DNA of 25,464 bases from CAIWKO01 sp964469155. Its GTDB lineage: Bacteria > Bacteroidota > Bacteroidia > Bacteroidales > CAIWKO01. Below the pieces are notes generated by a model, which was given only the letters and a program-made list of their open reading frames with translations, was not told the origin of the DNA and searched no databases. Positions 1 through 6,018 of the stretch are shown in pieces; positions within the stretch are counted from its first letter, which is position 1; every line of letters begins with the position of its first letter. The DNA lies in assembly GCA_964469155.1 (NCBI GenBank), contig CAYXXU010000065.1, forward strand, positions 1 through 25,464. Direction: 5' to 3'. A program made the translations under genes and the position numbers.

Positions 1-76
1 CGGCCATTTTATATACAAATTCGCTAAAATTGCTTTTTTGAGGGTCGACTAAATAAATTTTTTTGAAGAAAGTCAT
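1..76 (-). CDS. Partial leftward CDS, N-terminus only
   Basis: Reading leftward, an ATG at 76-74 opens a frame that stays free of stops for 25 codons to the window edge, beginning MTFFKKIYLVDPQKSNF. The composition looks protein-like, with mixed charged and aromatic residues and no low complexity, but too little is visible to name a family. The ATG is preceded by an A-rich stretch with no Shine-Dalgarno sequence, which is normal for Bacteroidota. It could also be a chance open frame; sequence left of the window would decide. Confidence 0.4.
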   Translation of the reverse strand, partial: MTFFKKIYLVDPQKSNFSEFVYKMA

Positions 77-118
77 TTTTTAATAAATGGGCCTTGTAAA
101 ATTCTGAATGTGTATAGC

Positions 119-130
119 TGTTGCGCAACA
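119..130. repeat. Perfect 12-base palindrome TGTTGCGCAACA
   Basis: A perfect 12-base inverted repeat with no loop lies in the gap between the leftward gene edge (ends at 76) and the membrane protein gene (starts at 232). It could be a dimeric regulator operator between the two divergent genes, or the remnant end of a mobile element. The sequence alone does not distinguish these. Confidence 0.4.
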
Positions 131-231
131 AATGTTGAATTTTGTAAATAATGCAATTACTAATATGTTTATTCCGAGTACAATGAATCCAGTGCAAATA
201 AAAGCAGCATTTCGTTATAATCCATGATATT

Positions 232-576
232 ATGAAAATAAAAACAATACCGGCAATTATTGCAATAGCAATTAGTTTATTAATATCTTATGGATTGTAT
301 AATTTTCACATTGGAGAAAATAAAGTTTTAATTAGTATTGGTAGTTTTATTTTTTTTGCTTTCACTCTATTGTTTGCTATTGGTATTTCTTTTGAGTTAT
401 CACGCTCATCTATTAACATTAGTTTCCTTTCCTGGATATTCTTTTTTATTGCCTTGGTTAGTAATCTGATTTTTAATTTTCTTGTGTTTTCCTTACCAAT
501 TTATATTGTTATAAACGGAATTCTCTTGCTCATTTTTGTTTTGATTTTCTATTCGATTTATAAAGCAAAACAATAA
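232..576 (+). CDS. Small four-helix membrane protein, unknown function
   Basis: This 114-residue protein is almost entirely hydrophobic, with four predicted membrane segments at about residues 6-24, 33-54, 63-85 and 89-110. The connecting loops are short and the tail is basic (YKAKQ). No catalytic motif or cysteine is visible and I do not recognise a family. It is AT-rich and lies alone between a leftward gene edge and a repeat region, with a hairpin terminator about 95 bases after its stop. Small orphan membrane proteins of this kind are common in Bacteroidota accessory DNA. The coding call rests on the coherent transmembrane pattern and the intact frame. Confidence 0.6.
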   Translation: MKIKTIPAIIAIAISLLISYGLYNFHIGENKVLISIGSFIFFAFTLLFAIGISFELSRSSINISFLSWIFFFIALVSNLIFNFLVFSLPIYIVINGILLLIFVLIFYSIYKAKQ

Positions 577-603
577 TTCCCCGTTCGCCGGCAAGCTCCG
601 CCC

Positions 604-656
604 CTCTATTGGAGTCTTATGGACCGTCGAAATATTACCTGAGGCTCCGCCTCCAA
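604..656 (+). repeat. 53-base dispersed repeat, copy 1
   Basis: This stretch matches 1301-1353 with 5 differences in 53 bases and no gap. Both copies carry the core TATGGACCGTCGAAATAT and a GAGGC-loop-GCCTC-type foldback. The copies lie in the same orientation on either side of the VapBC remnant. A weaker relative of the left part appears near 2236-2280. Confidence 0.8.
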
Positions 657-670
657 CAACACAAAATAAA

Positions 671-704
671 AGAAAGGCTTGCAGAATGGCAGGCCTTTTC
701 TTTA
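671..704. terminator. Hairpin terminator, probably bidirectional
   Basis: A 10-base stem (AAAGGCTTGC with GCAGGCCTTT, one G-U pair) encloses a loop of about 6 bases. It is followed by TTTTCTTT on the plus strand, and on the minus strand by the complement of an A-rich run. It would end the transcript of the small membrane protein gene at 232-576. Confidence 0.6.
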
Positions 705-806
705 AAAATTTCATAACTGCTGCATCCCCGTGTTTTCATAACAATAAAGGCTCACCGGAGGGCAGGTCTTTTACTTTTTACCTTATGTGATACCATACAC
801 ACTTTT

Positions 807-840
807 TTTGGATAAACATCTTTAGGAATTTGTAACTTTG
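807..840 (+). promoter_or_regulatory. Bacteroidota-type promoter of the VapB-like gene
   Basis: A -33 element TTTG at 807-810 and a -7 element TAACTTTG at 833-840 (consensus TAnnTTTG) are separated by 22 bases, slightly wider than the usual 19-21. The start codon at 855 follows 14 bases after the -7 box. Confidence 0.6.
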
Positions 841-854
841 TAAAAAAAGGTAAA

Positions 855-1076
855 ATGAATAACACGGCAAACATTGATAATATAATTCATGAAATTGAAA
901 CGCTTGATTACACAGGCAAAATCAATATTATGTCGAAAATTATTGCAATGCTAAAACGTTCAACGACTAAACAAACATCAACTAAAATAACCAGCATAAA
1001 AGGATTAGTGAAAAAAGTCTGGCAAAATGTTGATGTTAATGAATATATTGCTAAAGAAAGAGAAGCATGGGATTGA
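855..1076 (+). CDS. VapB-like antitoxin of a degraded TA pair
   Basis: This 73-residue protein has an N-terminal helical part (residues 1-34, with IDNIIHEIETLDYTGKINIM), a basic Thr/Lys linker and a C-terminal segment (SIKGLVKKVW...EYIAKEREAWD). The organisation fits a small antitoxin: an N-terminal dimer/DNA-binding half and a C-terminal tail that would cover the toxin. The stronger evidence is position: its last codons overlap the start of a PIN-domain frame (ATG at 1067, stop TGA at 1074-1076), the classic coupling of antitoxin and PIN toxin. It has its own Bacteroidota promoter. The toxin is broken, so the antitoxin is probably an orphan. The antitoxin family itself was not recognised with certainty. 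Confidence 0.65.
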   Translation: MNNTANIDNIIHEIETLDYTGKINIMSKIIAMLKRSTTKQTSTKITSIKGLVKKVWQNVDVNEYIAKEREAWD

Positions 1077-1255
1077 TTGAAAAGTTCTCAAAAAAAATTG
1101 TTTTTCTCGATACAGCGCCTTTGATTTACTATATCGAAGAGCACAAAGCGTATACTCATATTTTGGATGAATTGTTTACGGCAAATGAATAGGCTAAATT
1201 TCAATTTACCACATCAGTTCTGACTTTAATGGAAATTTTGGTACTTCCCAGTTAG
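1067..1255 (+). pseudogene. PIN-domain toxin (VapC-like) remnant with in-frame stops
   Basis: The frame opened by ATG 1067 reads MGLIEKFSKKIVFLDTAPLI then YYIEEHKAYTHILDELFTA. It contains the PIN N-terminal signature with the first catalytic aspartate (FLDTAPLIYYIE), expected to bind the metal of a ribonuclease. An in-frame TAG at 1190-1192 stops it after 41 codons. Beyond that the same frame continues as recognisable PIN sequence (KFQFTTSVLTLMEILVLP), which contains the conserved glutamate region, to a second TAG at 1253-1255. The first stop is most simply a CAG-to-TAG change, and the gene is then cut off about 70-80 codons short of a normal PIN protein (about 130-140 residues) by a terminator hairpin and a repeat. 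It is very unlikely to make an active toxin. Confidence 0.8.
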
Positions 1256-1288
1256 GCTGAGGTTCCAACCTCGGCTTTCTTATTTTTT
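1254..1288 (+). terminator. Rho-independent terminator after the PIN remnant
   Basis: An 11-base inverted repeat (1254-1264 pairing with 1267-1277, including two G-U pairs) is followed by a T-rich run, TTCTTATTTTTT. It begins inside the second in-frame stop of the PIN remnant. Confidence 0.7.
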
Positions 1289-1300
1289 CAGGCTCCGACT

Positions 1301-1353
1301 CTCCATTGGAGTCCTATGGACCGTCGAAATATAACTTGAGGCTGCGCCTCCAA
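1301..1353 (+). repeat. 53-base dispersed repeat, copy 2
   Basis: This is the second copy of the repeat at 604-656 (48 of 53 bases identical). Both copies are followed at some distance by a similar G-rich then TTTTACTTTT stretch (about 748-780 and 1372-1405), so the full repeat may be longer and bipartite. Bases 1354-1485 hold nothing else I can identify. Confidence 0.8.
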
Positions 1354-1485
1354 AAGCAAATTATAAGAAAGTTCTGTTCCCCAAAGGGTGGGACATTTTA
1401 CTTTTGAGAATGCAGGAGTATAAATTCAGAATTAAAGTTGATTTCAAAATATTATTAACTAAAAGCTAAGCCAATCAAGATTTTA

Positions 1486-1517
1486 TTTGTATAATACACG
1501 CATTTTTTGTAATTTTG
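1486..1517 (+). promoter_or_regulatory. Strong Bacteroidota promoter of the GNAT-like cassette
   Basis: TTTG at 1486-1489, 20 bases, then TAATTTTG at 1510-1517 match the -33/-7 consensus exactly. The GTG start at 1522 lies only 5 bases after the -7 box, so the transcript would begin at or next to the start codon. An alternative with one mismatch is TTTATTTG at 1482-1489, which would give a leader of about 27 bases. Confidence 0.6.
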
Positions 1518-1521
1518 GTGA

Positions 1522-2049
1522 GTGAAAAAAGAAAAAGCAACGCATCTTAATTTTATTATTGATAAACTGACTGACTCCATCCAAAACACAATATCAGGCG
1601 ATAGTTTTCAGACAGAAATTAGCCGTTTAACTCTTTCTGATATTAAAAACGTAACTAAAAAAAATGGATGGAACTTCAATTGGAAACAAGAGTTAAATAA
1701 TAACGACAGAGAGGTATATAAACTTACCATACTCCACAACCCAAAGATAATTCAAGGGCTGCTTAGTTTTACAATTAAACCCGACCATCTTTATATGAAT
1801 TTGTTGGAGAGTGCCCCGTTTAATTTGGGCCATAAGAAATTGTACGAAGGTGTTCCCGGTAATTTGGTGGCTTATGCTTGCAAGGTTTCGTTTCAAAATG
1901 GTTATGACGGATTTGTTTCTTTTACTGCGAAAACCAAACTTATTGAACATTACGAAAAAACTTTAGGAGCCATACATTTTGGTAATCATGTGATGATTAT
2001 TCCTACACATATTGCACAACGATTGATTGATAAATACTTTAAGACATAA
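1522..2049 (+). CDS. GNAT-fold acetyltransferase-like protein of a two-gene cassette
   Basis: This 175-residue protein starts with GTG; an in-frame stop lies immediately upstream and no other Met appears before about residue 90, so GTG is the only sensible start. The C-terminal half carries a GNAT-like core: a beta strand (LYMNLLESAPFN), a possible acetyl-CoA loop and helix (LYEGVPGNLVAYACKVSF), then the strand-helix FVSFTAKTKLIEHYEKTLGA and a final MIIPTHIAQRLIDKYF helix. The basic Q/RxxGxG/A motif is only loosely kept, so catalysis is uncertain. The N-terminal 70 residues look family-specific. A 55-codon gene follows after 3 bases. The arrangement resembles a toxin-antitoxin or modifier-target pair, but that role is inference; the fold call is fairly confident. 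Confidence 0.7.
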   Translation: MKKEKATHLNFIIDKLTDSIQNTISGDSFQTEISRLTLSDIKNVTKKNGWNFNWKQELNNNDREVYKLTILHNPKIIQGLLSFTIKPDHLYMNLLESAPFNLGHKKLYEGVPGNLVAYACKVSFQNGYDGFVSFTAKTKLIEHYEKTLGAIHFGNHVMIIPTHIAQRLIDKYFKT

Positions 2050-2052
2050 ACG

Positions 2053-2220
2053 ATGGGACATATTATAGAACCCGAAGGGGTTGATTTCGTAATTGATAGC
2101 CGCCAACTGACAAAAGAAGAAGAAATGGCAATCAGCAATTATATACGTACTTATAAAACAAAGCATACACGAAAAAAACTCCCGTCAAAAAGGGATAACC
2201 GTAAAAAAGTTGTTGTATAA
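2053..2220 (+). CDS. 55-residue basic partner protein of the GNAT-like gene
   Basis: An ATG at 2053, three bases after the GNAT-like stop codon, opens a 55-codon frame ending with TAA at 2218-2220. It begins MGHIIEPEGVDFVIDSRQLT, continues through a helical acidic segment (KEEEMAISNYIRTYK), and ends in a strongly basic tail rich in Lys and Arg (KTKHTRKKLPSKRDNRKKVVV). Tight coupling, small size and a split between an ordered N-terminus and a basic tail suggest a binding partner or antitoxin-like protein, or a substrate whose lysines are acetylated. I recognise no named family. Both coding quality and position argue that it is real. Confidence 0.7.
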   Translation: MGHIIEPEGVDFVIDSRQLTKEEEMAISNYIRTYKTKHTRKKLPSKRDNRKKVVV

Positions 2221-2235
2221 TTCCCATTCGGCAGC

Positions 2236-2280
2236 AGGCTCCTCCTCTCCATAGGTCTGAAAGACCCTGATAGGCCTGGT
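2236..2280 (+). repeat. Degenerate third copy of the intergenic repeat
   Basis: The run CAGGCTCCTCCTCTCCATAGG resembles the left half of the 53-base repeat (CAGGCTCCGACTCTCCATTGG at 1290-1310). It continues into GGTCTGAAAGACC, a 5-base-stem hairpin. The right half of the repeat is not recognisable. Confidence 0.4.
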
Positions 2281-2334
2281 CACCCCCTGAGTCCATTTAC
2301 TTCAAAATGCCTCTCCCGTTGCATTCTTTAACTC

Positions 2335-2382
2335 CGCACTCCAAACTCTTGTCACTCCCAACTCCAGTCACTCCGAACTCCG
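2335..2382 (+). repeat. Three imperfect 16-base tandem repeats
   Basis: The units are CGCACTCCAAACTCTT, GTCACTCCCAACTCCA and GTCACTCCGAACTCCG, joined head to tail. They end 12 bases before the pdxA -7 box, so they occupy the region where the -33 element and any upstream control sites would be. Confidence 0.65.
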
Positions 2383-2393
2383 TTTCTTTTAAC

Positions 2394-2401
2394 TATATTT
2401 G
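2394..2401 (+). promoter_or_regulatory. -7 element of the pdxA promoter
   Basis: TATATTTG matches TAnnTTTG, and the pdxA ATG follows 17 bases later. No clear -33 TTTG is visible at the right distance, where the 16-base tandem repeats lie. Confidence 0.55.
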
Positions 2402-2418
2402 CACAAAATTTTACAATC

Positions 2419-3516
2419 ATGGCAGTCAGCAAGGAACACGATAAAGACAGCAAACCCATTGTGGGCATAACACATGGCGATTTTAACGGCATCAACTACG
2501 AGATCATCATCAAAACCCTTATGGAACCCAAATTGCTGGAAATCTTCACCCCGGTAGTTTACGGCTCTTCCAAAATCGCTTCTTACTATCGCAAGGCTCT
2601 CAACTTAAACGATTTCAATTTTAATGTTATAAAAAAAGCCGAATTCGCCATCCCCAAACGTCAGCACATCGTGAATGTTACCGAGCAGGAGATCAAGATC
2701 GAAATGGGCGAATCTTCAACCATAGCCGGACAATTAGCCCTGACGGCTCTCGATATGGCCGTTGACGACCTTAAAAACAATCATATCGATGTATTGGTAA
2801 CGGCCCCCATCAACAAAAAAAACATACAGTCTGAGAAATTCGCTTTTAAGGGCCATACCGAATACCTTGCCAACAAGTTCAGCACTACCAATTACCTGAT
2901 GATGATGGTGGCGCGAAATTTTCGCATTGGTTTTGTAACGGGACATGTTCCCCTGAAAGACGTATCTTCACAGTTGTCGGTTGAGCAGATTGTTCGCAAG
3001 CTGATCGTGATGAACAATTCGCTGATGCGTGATTTCGGCATCATCAAACCTAAAATTGCTTTATTGGGAGTGAATCCCCACTCGGGCGACGAAGGTGTTA
3101 TGGGGAACGAAGAAATCGACATTATTATTCCTGCCATTAAAAAGGCCCAGGAAGAAAACATACTTTGTTTCGGACCTTATCCGTCAGACGGGTTTTTCGG
3201 CACCCTCAAGTACAACCAATTCGATGGTGTAATGGCTATGTATCATGATCAGGGTATGGTCGCTTTTAAGATCATTGCTTTCGAGGAAGGCGTAAATTTC
3301 ACAGCCGGACTACCCATTATCAGAACTTCACCCGCCCACGGCACGGCTTATGATCTGGCGGGAAAAAACACTGCTTCGTCCGATTCGTTCCGTAATGCCC
3401 TGTTTCTGGCCTGTGAAATTTTTCATAATCGCATTCAGTTTGATCAGATGCATGCCAATCCTTTACGAATAGGCACGTATAAGGTTTCAAACGATGACTC
3501 CGGAAACGAAAACTAA
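2419..3516 (+). CDS. pdxA: 4-hydroxythreonine-4-phosphate dehydrogenase PdxA
   Basis: PdxA oxidises 4-phosphohydroxy-L-threonine with NAD in the DXP-dependent pathway to pyridoxal phosphate; PdxJ then closes the ring. At 365 residues this is the usual Bacteroidota length. Family motifs are in order: VGITHGDFNGINYEI at about 15-29, TAPINK at 128-133, GHTEYLA at 145-151, TGHVPL with H176, GVNPHSGDEG with H221, and MYHDQGM with H276. The three histidines correspond to the metal ligands known in E. coli PdxA. The C-terminal RTSPAHGTAYDLAGK is also typical. The start has a -7 promoter box just upstream. The murF-alr gene follows after 12 bases, so the two are very probably cotranscribed, joining PLP supply to a PLP-dependent racemase (inference). 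Confidence 0.96.
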   Translation: MAVSKEHDKDSKPIVGITHGDFNGINYEIIIKTLMEPKLLEIFTPVVYGSSKIASYYRKALNLNDFNFNVIKKAEFAIPKRQHIVNVTEQEIKIEMGESSTIAGQLALTALDMAVDDLKNNHIDVLVTAPINKKNIQSEKFAFKGHTEYLANKFSTTNYLMMMVARNFRIGFVTGHVPLKDVSSQLSVEQIVRKLIVMNNSLMRDFGIIKPKIALLGVNPHSGDEGVMGNEEIDIIIPAIKKAQEENILCFGPYPSDGFFGTLKYNQFDGVMAMYHDQGMVAFKIIAFEEGVNFTAGLPIIRTSPAHGTAYDLAGKNTASSDSFRNALFLACEIFHNRIQFDQMHANPLRIGTYKVSNDDSGNEN

Positions 3517-3528
3517 GCTGCGATTCGA

Positions 3529-6018
3529 ATGACACATTATTCTGTTTCCGACATCACGGGCATTATGAATGGGACGTTGTTTTCTGTGGAAGGAAACAAC
3601 GACCCCATCAAACATTTGCTTATCGACAGCCGTAAAATAGTGGTAACTGATACTTCTGTTTTTTTCGCCCTGGTTACCCCCCGAAACGACGGGCACAAGT
3701 ATATTCCCGAACTCTTCGACAAGGGCATACGCAATTTTGTGGTTTCGGTACTTCCTGCTGATCATCAGCATTACAAAGGAGCCAATTTTATACTGGTAAA
3801 CAACACCCTGAAGGCCCTGCAGGCCCTGGCCGCTTATCACCGCAAGCAATTTACTATACCTGTTTTGGGCATCACCGGCAGCAATGGAAAAACCATCATC
3901 AAAGAATGGCTTTTTCAGTTGATGTCGCCCGAAAAAAATATAGTCCGCAGTCCGAAAAGCTATAATTCACAGATAGGGGTTCCGCTATCGGTCTGGCAAA
4001 TGCAGCCCGAGCATCAACTGGCCATTATAGAAGCAGGCATTTCCGAGCCGGAAGAAATGAAACGGCTGCAACCCATCATTCAGCCTACTGTCGGCATTTT
4101 TACCAACATCGGAACCGCCCATGAAGGGAATTTTCTGAACATACGTCAGAAAACCGGCGAAAAACTTCATTTATTTACAAACGTCGAAACGCTGATCTAT
4201 TGTTCCGACAGTTTCGACATACAGGATCGTATCATTAAATCTGAATTTCTCACCAAAAAGATCAACCTCTTCACCTGGAGCCACAAGCATAAGGCCAACC
4301 TGATGATTACCGGCATCCAAAAAGAATCGGGGATTACCACTATCACGGCCACTTACCTTTCGAACGAAATTGCAATCAAAATACCCTTTACGGATAATGC
4401 CTCTGTGGAAAATGCCATTCATTGCTGGGCATTTATGTTATTAAGCGGTTACGATAATGATATCATTGCTGCACGCATGATGTCGCTGACCACTGTGGCC
4501 ATGCGACTGGAACTGAAGGCTGGTATCAACAATTGTTCGGTGATTAACGACAGCTACAGCTCCGACCTGAATTCACTCAGCATTGCTTTGGATTTTATGA
4601 ACCAACAGAATCAGCACAAGAAGCGCACCCTGATACTGTCGGATATTTTGCAAAGCGCCTTGAACAACAGCGATCTGTATGCTGAGGTTGCCGGATTATT
4701 AAATGCCAAGGGCGTTAACCGTATCATTGGCATAGGCCCTTCGCTGTTGCGTCACGAAGAGTTGTTCAGCATAGAGAAGTCGTTTTTTAAAAGCACCGAT
4801 GCTTTCCTGAACAAATTCAATGCTTCCGATTTCCACAATGAAACCATTCTGATAAAGGGAGCCCGTGTGTTCGAGTTCGAGAACATCAGTCGCATGCTGC
4901 AACAAAAATCGCACGAAACCGTGCTGGAGATCAATTTGAATGCCCTGATCCATAATCTTAATTATTACAAAAAATGTCTGAAAAAAGACACTAAGATCAT
5001 GGCTATGGTGAAGGCTTTTTCTTATGGCAGCGGGGGTTACGAAATTGCCAATGTGTTGCAATACCACAACATCGATTACCTGGCAGTGGCTTATGCCGAT
5101 GAAGGAATTGAACTCCGCAAAGCCAGTATAGCCACCCCCATTATGGTGATGAACCCCGAGGAAGAAAGTTTCGAGCTGATGAAGAAGTACCAACTGGAAC
5201 CTGAGATCTATAATTTCCGTACTCTTAACCTACTTATCGACTCTATCAATGCCTCCGAATCAAAGGACCAGCAAAAACAGCCCATCCATATAAAAATAGA
5301 TACCGGAATGCACCGCCTGGGTTTCCTGCCATCAGAAGCAGACGAAGTTATCAGTATTTTAAAATCGAACAGCGGCATACAGGTCAAATCCGTGTTTACT
5401 CATCTGGCCTGCAGCGAGGATAAAACCCAGGATGATTTTACGAGAAAACAGATTGAAACCTTAAAAACGGTTTGCTCCAGATTTCAAGATGCTTTATCAG
5501 AGCCCTTTTGGATACATGCGCTGAACTCGTCGGGTATTTCAAGATTTCAAGACACCAATTTCGAAATGGTACGCCTGGGCATCGGTTTGTATGGCATCTC
5601 ATTCTTTGATGAGGAACAAATGCACCTGCAAAATGTAAGCAGTTTGAAAACGACCATTTCACAGATCAAAGAAGTAGCAAAAGGCGAAACCGTTGGTTAC
5701 GGGCGCAAATGGAAAGCCGCAAAAGACTCCGTGATCGCTATTGTTCCTATTGGATATGCCGACGGGCTTAACCGCAACCTGGGAAACGGTAATGGTTTTT
5801 TATATGTGAACGGTCATAAGGCAGTTATTGTTGGAAATGTATGCATGGACATGTGCATGATCGACATTACCGGTGTTGCAGCAAAAGAAGGCGATACAGT
5901 GCTGGTTTATTACGATGCCGCCTCGATTAAGATGCTGGCCGAAAAGCTTGGTACCATTCCTTACGAGATACTCACATCGGTTTCGGGAAGAGTGAAGCGC
6001 GTATATTATTATGAATGA
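3529..6018 (+). CDS. murF-alr: MurF-Alr fusion: D-Ala-D-Ala-adding ligase and alanine racemase
   Basis: This 829-residue bifunctional protein is typical of Bacteroidota. Residues 1 to about 458 are the Mur ligase MurF, which joins D-Ala-D-Ala to UDP-MurNAc-tripeptide using ATP; the P-loop GITGSNGKT is at 114-122 and NIGTAHEGNF at 193-202. Residues from about 463 are alanine racemase: the PLP lysine is K495 in MAMVKAFSYGSG, the IDTGMHRLGF segment is at 590-599, the second catalytic base is Y724 in VGYGRKW followed by VPIGYADG, and the CMDMCMID loop is at 772-779. Fusion would deliver D-alanine close to cell-wall precursor assembly in the cytoplasm. All key residues of both halves are present. 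The last 10 bases overlap the end of the convergent glycosyltransferase gene. Confidence 0.96.
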   Translation: MTHYSVSDITGIMNGTLFSVEGNNDPIKHLLIDSRKIVVTDTSVFFALVTPRNDGHKYIPELFDKGIRNFVVSVLPADHQHYKGANFILVNNTLKALQALAAYHRKQFTIPVLGITGSNGKTIIKEWLFQLMSPEKNIVRSPKSYNSQIGVPLSVWQMQPEHQLAIIEAGISEPEEMKRLQPIIQPTVGIFTNIGTAHEGNFLNIRQKTGEKLHLFTNVETLIYCSDSFDIQDRIIKSEFLTKKINLFTWSHKHKANLMITGIQKESGITTITATYLSNEIAIKIPFTDNASVENAIHCWAFMLLSGYDNDIIAARMMSLTTVAMRLELKAGINNCSVINDSYSSDLNSLSIALDFMNQQNQHKKRTLILSDILQSALNNSDLYAEVAGLLNAKGVNRIIGIGPSLLRHEELFSIEKSFFKSTDAFLNKFNASDFHNETILIKGARVFEFENISRMLQQKSHETVLEINLNALIHNLNYYKKCLKKDTKIMAMVKAFSYGSGGYEIANVLQYHNIDYLAVAYADEGIELRKASIATPIMVMNPEEESFELMKKYQLEPEIYNFRTLNLLIDSINASESKDQQKQPIHIKIDTGMHRLGFLPSEADEVISILKSNSGIQVKSVFTHLACSEDKTQDDFTRKQIETLKTVCSRFQDALSEPFWIHALNSSGISRFQDTNFEMVRLGIGLYGISFFDEEQMHLQNVSSLKTTISQIKEVAKGETVGYGRKWKAAKDSVIAIVPIGYADGLNRNLGNGNGFLYVNGHKAVIVGNVCMDMCMIDITGVAAKEGDTVLVYYDAASIKMLAEKLGTIPYEILTSVSGRVKRVYYYE

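Noticed and set aside
493..714. 73-codon minus-strand open frame
   Set aside because: It runs across the end of the membrane protein gene, the 53-base repeat and the terminator hairpin. The product has no coherent domain, so it is a chance frame over repeats.
1490..1495. TATAAT-like word before the GNAT-like gene as a sigma70 -10 box
   Set aside because: It lies within the 20-base spacer of a better Bacteroidota promoter and has no matching -35; AT-rich chance is sufficient.
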